A stretch of 64,000 nucleotides of DNA from Owenia fusiformis (Eukaryota > Annelida > Polychaeta > Sabellida > Oweniidae), in contig CAIIXF020000009.1 of NCBI GenBank assembly GCA_903813345.2, forward strand, positions 25,892,740-25,956,739. Direction: 5' to 3'. The position numbers and the translations under genes are program-made. Under the pieces are notes generated by a model. That model did not search any database and had not been told where the DNA came from. It saw only the letters and a program-made list of their open reading frames with translations. This document shows, in pieces, positions 20,741-30,491 of the stretch; positions within the stretch are counted from its first letter, which is position 1, and the number at the start of each line of letters is the position of its first letter.

Positions 20741-22480
20741 AGACCTGATATTTCTCAATTTTTCAAATATTGCACTTGTTAAAATTCTTAAACTTCTTTA
20801 AAATTCATCTTCGGTATGTTTTACATCTTAGTTTCACACTCTAAAAGTATATGTTTCATCATAGAAGTATTGATGAAAAAGCCATAAGGGTCATCCATGG
20901 CTATACCTAAAATTCGTAAATTTGAAACCTTATATTTACAATTTTTCAAATTTTGGACTTGTTTTAAATCATTAACTTCCTTAAAACCCATCTAAATTAT
21001 GTTTTACATCTTTAGTGCCATACTACAAAACCATAAATATCATCAAAGAGGGATGGATCTAGAAACTATAGGGGTCAGCCATGGCTATAGCTGGAATTCG
21101 TAAATTTGAAACCTTATATTTACAATTTTTCAAATTTTGGACTTGTTTTAAATCATTAACTTCCTTAAAACCCATCTAAATTATGTTTTACATCTTTAGT
21201 GCCATACTACAAAACCATAAATATCATCAAAGAGGGATGGATCTAGAAACTATACGGGTCAGCCATAGCTATAGCTGGAATTCGTAAATTTGAAACCTTA
21301 CATTTACAATTTTTCGAATTATGGACTTGTTTAAAACCTATAACTTCCTTAAAACCCATCTAATTTATGTTTTACATCTTAGTTTCACACTATGAAATCA
21401 TAAATATCATCAAAGATGGATGGATCTAGAAACTATAGGGGTCAGCCATGGCTATACCTGGAATTCGTAAATTTAAAACCTTATATTTACAATTTTTCAA
21501 ATTTTGGACTTGTTTAAAACCTTTTACTTCCTTAAAACCCATCTAAATTATGTTTTACATCTTAGTTCCACACTATAAAACCATAAATATCATCATAGAG
21601 GGATGGATCTAGAAACTATAGGGGTCAGCTATAGTCATACACAAAATCCAGTTGTCAAAAATGTCAAATTTTTCGAAAAATCAACAATTTTTTTCTCAGC
21701 TCCTACTTCTTCCATGGCTTTGCATCTTTCAGGGTTACTAACCCTGCTATTGGGCACTTCACATGAATTTTTTCAACCTCTTACAGTGTTTAATTAAAAA
21801 GTTAGAATCAAAACAGTAAGAAAATGAGTCACGAATTTGCCCCCTGGGGTACACACTTTGTACTGATATTCAAATTCTTTAGGAGTAATCAGCATCAATA
21901 ATACTGCAAATTATTCATATATATAATATCTATGTATGTCACTTACAAACATCAAAATATCTAAGGTTATTTAGTGTGAACAATTTTCTCCCAGGGTGGG
22001 GTGTTTTTGGGGGGTGGGGGGCTAACTCCTCAAAAAAAGAACTTCCTACCACTCTGCGAAGCTATCACCTAGGTGGAAATTTCATCCAAGACTCTCCCCT
22101 AACTGAAAATACTGCCAAACCAACTATACACCATTTATTGAGAATTTTCCTCCTCGCCCCTTGAGTAAAAGTGTTCTCCGACATTAACGAAAAGTCAATC
22201 CCATTTACACTTGTTGGTAATTTTTCATTTTAACGATACAAGATAATTTTTATTGTATTATTTAACTGCATAGTTCAATGCAGGTCATGTGACAAATGAT
22301 ATTTCCTTTGTTTTTTGCGTTCGGTTCTGAAAAGTGGATATTTTCTAATAAGTTGTAAATCAGAACTTATAAACTACTTAATCCACCAACTATATTCATG
22401 GCTGATTATATATATAACTTATCATCGGTAGGCTCTGATATAAGCCTCCTCCTCTGTGTTAAGATTCTTAATTGTTTCAG

Positions 22481-22645
22481 CTTCATGATGGTGGAACGAG
22501 CAGCGCCAGTCTCATTGGTAAATACTGTGACAGCAAAAAACCACCAAGCTATATCGTGACATCAGGAACAACACTTTATGTGCGTTTCAAAACGGATCAT
22601 TCGGTTCAAAAATCTGGATTCAAAATGAGTTGGACCTCCAATTAA
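22481..22645 (+). CDS. CUB domain exon 2 and C-terminus of the secreted gene
   Basis: The final exon begins after ATTGTTTCAG in phase 0, matching CUB exon 1. It reads LHDGGTSSASLIGKYC, then PPSYIVTSGTTLYVRFKTD and SGFKMSWTSN, followed by TAA (22643-22645). It supplies the second half of the CUB domain: the V/L.DG start, G..CG-like cysteine, SSGN.L.V.F.SD strand, and the GF...W end. The protein stops right at the domain edge, with no GPI or membrane tail, so it should be secreted. An AATAAA lies near 22938. Confidence 0.87.
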   Translation, partial: LHDGGTSSASLIGKYCDSKKPPSYIVTSGTTLYVRFKTDHSVQKSGFKMSWTSN

Positions 22646-22936
22646 ACGATCAACCCATTTTCTTCACCAAGAGGTCGAACTGACATAATTTGTTTTCAAT
22701 TACATGTTTAAGACCCCTATAATCATTGTCTGTTTAGTATGATATCTATCCAGTCATTTCAAAACTTGTGAATGCCTTGTTTCATTCTGGAATTATTTTC
22801 TTTTTACAATAGACTTATCAAAACGAAATTTGAAAAAATGTATTGTTTGTTAAACAAAGTCATACAGTAATCTATAGGGGTCGTAACATAACTAATATAA
22901 ATCACCCATGGAAATAATTATTTTGGAAATAACTTT

Positions 22937-22945
22937 AAAATAAAT
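22937..22945 (+). terminator. Candidate polyadenylation signal of the WxxW-EGF-LU-CUB gene
   Basis: AATAAA about 290 bases after the stop codon, in an AT-rich 3' untranslated context. No nearer canonical hexamer was noticed. Confidence 0.45.
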
Positions 22946-24653
22946 TGATTTAAAACAAGAAAATCACGGTGTTTTTGTTCGATCATGATGACTATCGCAA
23001 GACAGGAGAACAGGAGAAAGTCTACGTCAATATTTTGAAAAAACTTTCTTTGTTAGCATCTGCATTTTCTATTGGTAGAGCCCATGGTATAAGTATATGA
23101 GCTCTTCACATCACATCCATAGCAGCTAATCATGCTATGAGAGACCAAACTATATCTAGTTACAAGACAGACGATATGCTCTTTCCATATTTGGTCCATC
23201 CATGGTAGAATACTTTTGTATTAGTATGAAGTTCTTCGTTGAGATCTAGTCTAGCTACAAGCCTCTGTGACCCCCATCCCTCGACTCGACTAGACACCTT
23301 CTCATAGTAGTGGGGGGGGGGTACAAGGGTGTGTAGCTAGACAAATCGAGACCATTTATTGACACCTTCAGCATTCTTTATAGTAATATCGATGGTGTAA
23401 CAACTGAACAAGTTTAGACTTCCCACCTTACTTGAGGATTTTATCAGCCCCTTTCTTATTCGGTAAAACCTGTGTACAGTGGACACCTAGGAAGCCACAA
23501 GAATGGTTCCGAAGGGGTGTTCATAAGACACGTGTATTTACTAGAGAGAGGTGTTCACTCAGACAGGTTTAAATGTAGTATTTAGTTTTCTTTCACTTCT
23601 TGTCGTCAGTGCAGAAATTACTCCTCTTTCTTCATTCAAATTAGTTACTCTGATTCTCCAGATACAGGGTGAGCCAAAAAAGGGAATATGTTTAAAGGTC
23701 TAATCCACATGGTCAAAATATTTTATTGTCAAATGTAATCATCCTTGGGTTGGAGGGCACATGTGATTATTGAGTAACATGATCATGAAAAATATGTTTC
23801 TGGTAGTACTGATCCTAACTAAGATGAGTATAACAGCTGATGTGCCTGGAAAAGACTTATTAAATATGTAGGTAAATGATTTGCCTCGCCCAAGTCTGTA
23901 TGATCTTTTATATTTATCTTGATTTTCAATCATATACAGCCTGTGAAAAAATAAATAAATAAAGGACCGCGTTGCTAGTGAATTGCGTTCATTTGGGGTT
24001 TCGATAGGAACATGGCAACACGGGGGCAACACTCACCATCGAGGTTACTGCCCGGGGGTTACTGCATTCAACTACATTAGCAAACTGAATGGAAATATGA
24101 GAATGTAACTTATATTATCACCACAACGAGCCAAATACAAGAAATAGTTGGTGAAATGTGCCATGCCTTGTTTCAAAACTATATCGACATCCCTTTTACA
24201 TCACAGAACCGTATGACCTAATGGTGCGAAGGGAAGAAATATTACAAATTGTTAAATCAAATATTAATGCAACTTTTAATCACAATTATTACAATACAAT
24301 CCATCGATCTCAGAATGATAATTAGAGAAAGGTAGCTATAAGTCAGAGCTTATGTAATTAAAAGCATACTTGCAAATGCTAAATTCAACATGAAATTGAT
24401 CCGTGGTATGACTATGTTAATTTCGTTGTCAAGTCCGATATTTCAAATGTATGCATAATAAATATGATGTATTTGAGACAGATGGAGATATGCATTTAAC
24501 GAAACACGACGCGTGAAGTTAAAGTCTCGATGCAAAAGTCACAATTACGAAATTATTATATTTAGCTATATTTTATTTTATCAAATGTAAATAAAGTTGT
24601 GTGTTCAAAAGAATACTCATTTTTAGTTGATCGATCTATATTGCAATTTCACG
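22946..24653. other. Intergenic region with a small MITE
   Basis: About 1.7 kb without a gene. At about 23466-23574 there is a short inverted pair (AAACCTGTGTACAGTGG and CACTCAGACAGGTTT) of the pogo-like kind. A G run occurs at about 23313-23322. The last 150 bases before the next gene are strongly AT-rich (TATATTTTATTTTATC near 24566) and may hold its promoter. Confidence 0.5.
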
Positions 24654-25133
24654 ATGATGAGGGTCAGATATGTCATATTCGTTTTGACAATCATTTGTCA
24701 CATGATATCAGGAGGACCTATTCTTCCCGAAGAGAACGATGATGACGTCAGCGGTGTTGCAGACGACATTCCACAGTCGAATGACATATCAGTCAATGCA
24801 GATTCAAACGATGTAGAAACACTCGGCGGACAAGCTGACATCGAGAGTTATCGGTTTATTGCGTCTGCTGATATATTGAAACATTTTGAATCACGTCTAT
24901 CGAAATATCTGCAAGTTGGTGCTGATGATGATACCAAAGATGCAGAGCTCATAGGGGAAGGAGAAATAAGTGAAATATCACATCTCGCTGTTCCACGCCT
25001 TCAAGATGAGACAACGGATCGCCGTAGAGCATCAGAGAAACAAAATAATGACGCCCAGACATCGAAACGGTCAAAATCCTTCTCCGAATACCAAGCAGAA
25101 TTGTTTGGACACATGAACATGGCCGAAAACTAA
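24654..25133 (+). CDS. Small acidic secreted protein, unknown family
   Basis: A complete single-exon frame of 159 residues. Start chosen: the ATG at 24654, since the frame upstream has no other ATG. The first 20 residues (MMRVRYVIFVLTIICHMISG) form a good signal peptide. The mature protein is acidic (PILPEENDDDVSGVADD and further Asp/Glu-rich parts) with no cysteines, so it is probably disordered. Basic sites occur at DRRRAS and SKRSKS near the C-terminus, leaving open a processed peptide precursor. I recognise no homologue. An AATAAA sits at 25149-25154, 16 bases after the stop. It converges with the vWA gene 160 bases away. Confidence 0.7.
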   Translation: MMRVRYVIFVLTIICHMISGGPILPEENDDDVSGVADDIPQSNDISVNADSNDVETLGGQADIESYRFIASADILKHFESRLSKYLQVGADDDTKDAELIGEGEISEISHLAVPRLQDETTDRRRASEKQNNDAQTSKRSKSFSEYQAELFGHMNMAEN

Positions 25134-25148
25134 GTTACTGGATTAACC

Positions 25149-25154
25149 AATAAA
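25149..25154 (+). terminator. Polyadenylation signal of the small secreted protein gene
   Basis: Canonical AATAAA 16 bases after the stop codon at 25131-25133. Confidence 0.6.
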
Positions 25155-25293
25155 ATACTTTTAACGACCAAGCTTATAGGTCTTTTTTGTTTTAAAATGC
25201 AATCATCTAAACTGAAATCAAAACTTTCCATGGAAATATATCAAACAGGCATCACTATATTGGCCAGTTATCACTTTATTGGCCAGTTAGATC

Positions 25294-26284
25294 CTAGAGT
25301 TCGCAAGTGTACTGTTCAAAATCAGACTTTAGATTTTGGACGATCATGCCGACATCGGTAAGTGGATACACATAGAATGGATCAGTTGCTATAGTTTCCC
25401 ATTCCTTTTCTCCATTGTGACCGTATTTGTTCTTCAGTCCAATCACGTAGATATCTGTTGGAGAATCACTGGACTGACTACCTGAGAGGCTTGATTTTAA
25501 TCTTTGTACCTGAAATTTTAACCAGTATTGAGTTTAACAAAATGAAAGGACAAAATCAATTTGTTTTCGTTGAATTTGAAAATAATCGTGTGAAATATGA
25601 CAGCTTACCTCTAAAACTGTTTTGCTGTACTTATATTTTGGATAGGATATTCCATCGGTGAACAACAACAAAACATTCTTCACATTTGGCCTATCTCCAT
25701 TTTCAACTGTAAAATAATTGAGTCGTGCTGTTCTCAGTGCCTTCCATGTTTTTGTTCTACATTTCTTTGCTTGCGTATTGACATTTCCTAATGCACTTAG
25801 ATAGAGTATCTTCATCTTGAAATCATTAAGGTACATTTTATGGTAGATGTATTTATCATATGTAAACAGAGCAATCTGGTTGGTGGGAACGCCAAGATTG
25901 TTCACTAATTGTTGAACTAATGTTAGTGCCGTTTCTCTCTCGCCATCAGCCAAACTACACGATACGTCGAACGCTATGACAAGATCAACGCATGCTGCAA
26001 TGAATAAGGCGTATGAAGTAATAAAGTCTTTAGGACAGCTCGCCCAAGCAAAGTATTTTTTGTTTTTAATTATGTCATATGTTGGTTGGGTACTTGCGAT
26101 CTTTGATAAAAAAAATTAATCAAAATATATCTTCTATTAATTTGTTTTCATATTTATATTTATATTAATACCATTTTGTACAAATCATAAATGTATACTC
26201 ACGTGATACTGTACTTTGTGCTTTCCCGTTATCGAATAATGCCAAAAGAATAACAGCAACGTTTATTGAAACAAAATGATTCAT
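25294..26284 (-). CDS. Secreted von Willebrand factor A domain protein
   Basis: Three minus-strand exons join in frame to 227 residues: 26203-26284 (ATG, signal peptide), 25609-25994 and 25294-25509 (ends TAG). The borders are GTGAGT...TGCAG and GTAAGC...TTCAG. Exon 1 gives MNHFVSINVAVILLALF then KAQST, a signal peptide. The rest is one vWA domain: DLVIAFDVSCS with the metal-site D.S.S at residues 37-41, a candidate MIDAS Thr at about 110 (RTKTWKAL), LLFTDG at 137-142, and a closing helix after ETIATDPFYVYPL. The MIDAS looks intact, so metal-dependent ligand binding is plausible. Such single-domain secreted vWA proteins are abundant in molluscs and other lophotrochozoans, some in matrix or adhesive fluids. 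On the minus strand an AATAAA starts 14 bases after the stop. Confidence 0.9.
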
Positions 26285-26841
26285 ATCTCAAACTGAAAGA
26301 GAAAACCTCAAATGAATTTTTAAAATGGAAATTGACATTTTGACTTGGTAATCAGTATTGACAAGCGGAGGGTAATGTCCTCGAGAGATCGATAGTTTTA
26401 ATAACTCCCACTAAATTCTATTCTTTGGACCTGAACAATAACTTTTTGTAGCAAACAGGAGTTTTGGTTATTATGTAAACAGTAGTGGTCCCAGGGCCTG
26501 TGTGATTGAGATACTATAGTGGTTCTGAAGAAATATTGGTCACACGGAAAATATCATGAAATGTAATTATAACTTGCATCTTACACAAAAAGTGCATTTA
26601 TTCTACATATATGAATCAAATTGAAGGCGTTAGTTGTAATACAAAGATTCACATACCCGAAATGTACATACCCTATATAGTATAGATAAGCGAACTCGGT
26701 ATCCAGCTTCCCTGATAAAGGTATCCTGTCAAAGAACTTTTAAATTAACAGAAAAGTACAAATGTTAACACTATTATTGCATGCGTATAACTATTTTTGA
26801 AATACTAATTTAGAGAATCGATATTGTTATAGAATCTCTAC

Positions 26842-27024
26842 CAGGCCTAGACTTTCAACAACGCAAACATCAGTTCTGAGCTCGCGAACTACGATCATTG
26901 CGCTCGAACCACGATTCACACGTGGTGAACGTGAAATCTTTAGTCGTCACCACCATTTCCTCGCTCCCGAACACATTTCTCCACTCGCGAACAGAGATCC
27001 GTTGTTGGAAGTCTAGGAGGCCTG
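26842..27024. mobile_element. Small MITE with long inverted ends
   Basis: Left CAGGCCTAGACTTTCAACAA and right TTGTTGGAAGTCTAGG with CCTG beyond; the inverted pairing continues through CTCGCGAAC-type blocks into the middle. About 180 bases, noncoding. Confidence 0.65.
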
Positions 27025-28473
27025 ACTACCATAGACAAAAATAGTGTGGTCGCCATTAATTTAGAGAGTATAAGAAAACGAGACTAGAAACTAATAATGT
27101 AAGTTTTCTACAAAAGATCATTATGTTTTGAGCACTGGTAGTATTTTAGTTGCAAATCATACTTTTCCATGATATCTGTAACTATCGTCATGTGATTTTT
27201 TATTTTTATCTGTTAAATTCAATTCAATTTATATTTTGTTTTGAATTCTATGTTGGCCCAATACCTGCCCCATATAAATAATGCGTTGAAGGTGGGTTGA
27301 CAAATTGACCATTTTCCATTAGAGAACAGATTAAATAAAAGAGGGGGGGGGGGGGGTTAAGCGGGGTTCTCAACGTATTTGTTGAGATTCCCCACAAACA
27401 TCACAAAAAATCTTGACCATAAAATGAATATTATGACACCTGATTGTTTTGAATTCACGCAAAAAATAACAATACAAATATGACTATGAAAATATCAACG
27501 TATCGATTGCTGATTTAAAGCGTTGTTTGGGTTCAATCACGTATATGCAACAATTTAATTAAATTTGAGATTTAATTTCATGACATAAACCATGTTACTA
27601 AAAGTACATTACATGAAATTAAAAGCATTTAAGGTAATCTGTTTTTATGAAAATGAAATCCAAGTATTGTACGTGGGATTTAACTTCTAATGAGATCCAT
27701 TGTAAATCAAAGTCCAAGTAGCAAGATGGCGTTTTTAAATTATCATCTGCGTTCCACTTAGAGGAAAGTAAACGGAGAAGATAACCTCCCTGTATGAGGC
27801 CTACTAAGGAGTAGTCGAGTGAAGTGTATGTAGATTACAACTATAATAAATGCTTCTATCAGTTTATAATAATGTTTATCTCTACTGTTTATTATATGAA
27901 TACTCATGTTAACAATACAAGTCTCATGTCTCGTATGATTAATTACAGCCGCTGTTTACTAGTTTAGATAGTGTCAAACGCCTTGATGGAGTCACTAAGA
28001 GACGCCAGAGCTTGCCTGTATCTCAGTGTCGTCTCATCTCATCTTGAACAGTAAGAATAAAGTTGTGAAAAATACCTATGTGATTGCTGATTTGATATAT
28101 TAGGCCTGGAGCAAATGGTTATACATTACTGGCAGAGTTGTATTACTTTTTGACAAACACTCCCTCTTTTAATAAAAAAGAATAAAACGATTAACACAAC
28201 ACCTTGTATCAATAATTTAGAAATGTAATTGAACCCGAGGAAAAGAATAAACTTAACAATACCCATGTGTAATAATAAAATATGTTTAACTACTTTGTTA
28301 TAAATACAATTGTTTACAATTCATTAAAATAATCAATCTGGATGAATAACTTGTCCTTCATTTATCTGAAGTCAATGTTGACATTCAAAGTAAGTTATTA
28401 GAATTATAGGAATGTCTTTGCGTTATGTAAGTCAAGTACATGTACTTTATGTATTGGTAAATATCTAACTACA

Positions 28474-28681
28474 GTAAAACCTGTCTGAGTGGAATATCGT
28501 TGGTATCGCTAAAAAGTGTTCCACTAAGAGGGGTTCGTTTGGCGTCAATTGGTTACGGGACTCTGTCGGAGTTGTTCAAGGCTTCACTCATCCTTCTTCA
28601 AAGGACTTCATTCATGCTTAAATTCATATATACTTGTAAAATACTCTTGCAGCAAGGATGGACTTCACTTTACAGGTTTTA
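28474..28681. mobile_element. Pogo/Tc1-like MITE
   Basis: Begins CAGTAAAACCTGTCTGAG after TA and ends CACTTTACAGGTTTTAATG followed by TA. The inverted ends and the TA flanks fit a short nonautonomous Tc1/pogo-group element. Confidence 0.6.
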
Positions 28682-29687
28682 ATGTATGGTATTAGTATCA
28701 TACTTAGGTCCGTGCACTTGAATTTAGAAAAAAAGATCCTTTCTTGTTGAAAATCAGAAAGATGTGATGAGTATCAAAATGGCATATGCCAGCTTGTAAG
28801 TAAATAGTTTCTAATTTCATGGAAAATACAAATAAAAAGCGACAACGTTTAAGAAAAACTTATCCAATTCATTCTCTTTGTTTTCGTGTACTGTACCAGT
28901 ATGAAATCATTCTTGGCCACAATAAGTCCACTGACAGTCGATACATCTAAACACTTATGTGTTGTCTGAATGAAATAATATAATTATCATAGTTTCATTC
29001 GTTTGTTAGATATTTCGGGGACAAAGACCAAACCAACAATCACAAAAATGATTAAAACACTCCCGACACAAAGCAACAAATGGCACAACAATTACAATTG
29101 ATACATATTTCATTTAAAATCGCAATTGTATTTATATAATTTATTTACCTACATATCAACAATATCACACAATCTGATTGATTTATTATAAACATATGGA
29201 TTCACAATGAGTAAAACAAACTAACAGACGAGATAAAAGTAATCTAAATGACATTTGTCCACAGGATACAGTTAGGCCTACTCCTGCTCTCATCAATAAA
29301 CGTTTATTTTCGTTAGATGAAAGTTATCTTTAGTGCGGTAGTATAGATCATATAGATAGAAGTCGGTAGCTACGAGACTATAAAATGACATTTGCTATTA
29401 TGCACTTTAAAACGCTTTGAATATTGTTTGAATTATCTCAAATCAATTCGATAAATTCCTAATTAATTATTTTGGAGTGGTTACACATGGGGTTAGAATG
29501 ATGAGCTGATTTAAATCAAATAAACTGATGCTTGGTCCGGAAACATTTTAGAACATCATGTTTGATAAGCTCATGAGGATATTTAAAAAACTCAGTATCA
29601 CTGTATCAAGTTTTGTAAAATCTTAATATTCATATTTTCATAGAGTCTTGATTCTTGAGTAAATATTTGAAGTAATGAATGTTTTCA

Positions 29688-30491
29688 TCACCCACTTAGA
29701 GCTGTACCTGGACCCGTCCATATATCCAACAAGTCACTAAAATCCGGGGTTTCGGGTGACGGTAGCATACCATTTGTCTTTTTGTATCCGATGTCTTTAT
29801 GCTTGGTTGCTGCGTTATCTTGTTGTTGAAGTTTAACTTTCTCCGCTATTGGTTTCTGATGATGTACATTCGAGTTAGCATCTTTCTGATAAATATACTC
29901 AACGTGCTCTTTCCAAAACGATTCTGGTAACTTCCTCTGTTTCATGGGTATATTGTCTATAGCAACAACTGCAGGTCGTTTCATTTTATTTTTATTTGAT
30001 AAATGAGTAAATGGTCTAGTTCCGATTTCAAAAAGTTCTGTTAATGGCCCAAGGTCTGAACTATTGTTTCCTTTACTCTTTCTATCATTATGTTTTATAT
30101 CAAAGTCAGAATCATACGAAGATGTTGATGACTTTGATGTTTTCGGAGATTTTCGTTCCTTTCCGTTGTCCCCTTGAGCGATGCGAAGTAAATCAGCGTA
30201 ATACATTTCACGTCCAGATTTTCCGGAAGTCCATTTATCTTGATAAACGTCACAGGAATCTGGGTCATTTTTCTTTCGACCAAAATATTTTTTGATATCT
30301 CCGTTTATATTTTCTACAAAATTCAATAGTTTATTTGTTATATCTGGAATTTGTGGAGTAAACATTCTCATTTGTTCGTACATTTCTTCATCCTCTGATA
30401 TATCGTCTTCATCAATGTCGTCTGCTTCTGTAATGGCGGCGTCTTCCAGCAGACGATCTTTTGTCCATCCATTCATTTTTACCTCAGACAT
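29688..30491 (-). CDS. PERCC1: PERCC1-like protein
   Basis: A complete single-exon frame of 267 residues, ATG at 30491 and TGA at 29688. Four blocks match what I recall of vertebrate PERCC1, in the same order: residues 51-83 with LLNFVENINGDIKKYFGRKK then DPDSCDVY; 93-107 GREMYYADLLRIAQG; 147-155 LGPLTELFE; and 186-195 RKLPESFWKE. A final PETPDFSDLLDIW at 246-258 also matches. The N-terminus is acidic (DDIDEDDISEDEE), a feature shared with the vertebrate protein. Human PERCC1 is needed for enteroendocrine cell development, and loss of it or its enhancer causes congenital diarrhoea; its molecular action is unknown. No signal peptide or membrane segment; nuclear or cytosolic location is inference. 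Linkers between the blocks are Ser/Lys/Asn-rich and poorly conserved. Confidence 0.85.
   Translation of the reverse strand: MSEVKMNGWTKDRLLEDAAITEADDIDEDDISEDEEMYEQMRMFTPQIPDITNKLLNFVENINGDIKKYFGRKKNDPDSCDVYQDKWTSGKSGREMYYADLLRIAQGDNGKERKSPKTSKSSTSSYDSDFDIKHNDRKSKGNNSSDLGPLTELFEIGTRPFTHLSNKNKMKRPAVVAIDNIPMKQRKLPESFWKEHVEYIYQKDANSNVHHQKPIAEKVKLQQQDNAATKHKDIGYKKTNGMLPSPETPDFSDLLDIWTGPGTALSG

Larger units (their letters stand above)
16359..22165. mobile_element. Large foldback DNA element with repeat-filled arms
   Basis: The outer ends are inverted: 16359 begins CTCTAGGGGCGAGGAGG and 22165 ends with the near-complement CCTCCTCGCCCCTTGAG, each flanked by TA (16357-16358, 22166-22167). The inverted similarity continues inward for about 1.3 kb on each side. 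Each arm holds tandem copies of a unit of about 180 bases carrying TAGATCCATCCCTCTATG and ACCTTAAACTT-like blocks: about four on the left (16880-17640) and five on the right (20740-21640). The centre contains a decayed protein-coding region (18760-19330), a pogo-like MITE and another foldback MITE. The whole element fills the 7.4-kb intron between the two CUB exons. I cannot place it in a known superfamily. Confidence 0.8.
26285..29687. other. Intergenic region with small repeats
   Basis: About 3.4 kb with no gene. It holds the MITE at 26842-27024, a G run at about 27345-27356, and a 210-base pogo-like MITE (28474-28681). Otherwise plain AT-rich DNA. Confidence 0.5.

Noticed and set aside
25534-25608. 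Extension of the vWA ORF past the donor
   Set aside because: The GTAAGC donor at 25608-25603 and the next exon, which completes the vWA fold, show that this stretch is intron.
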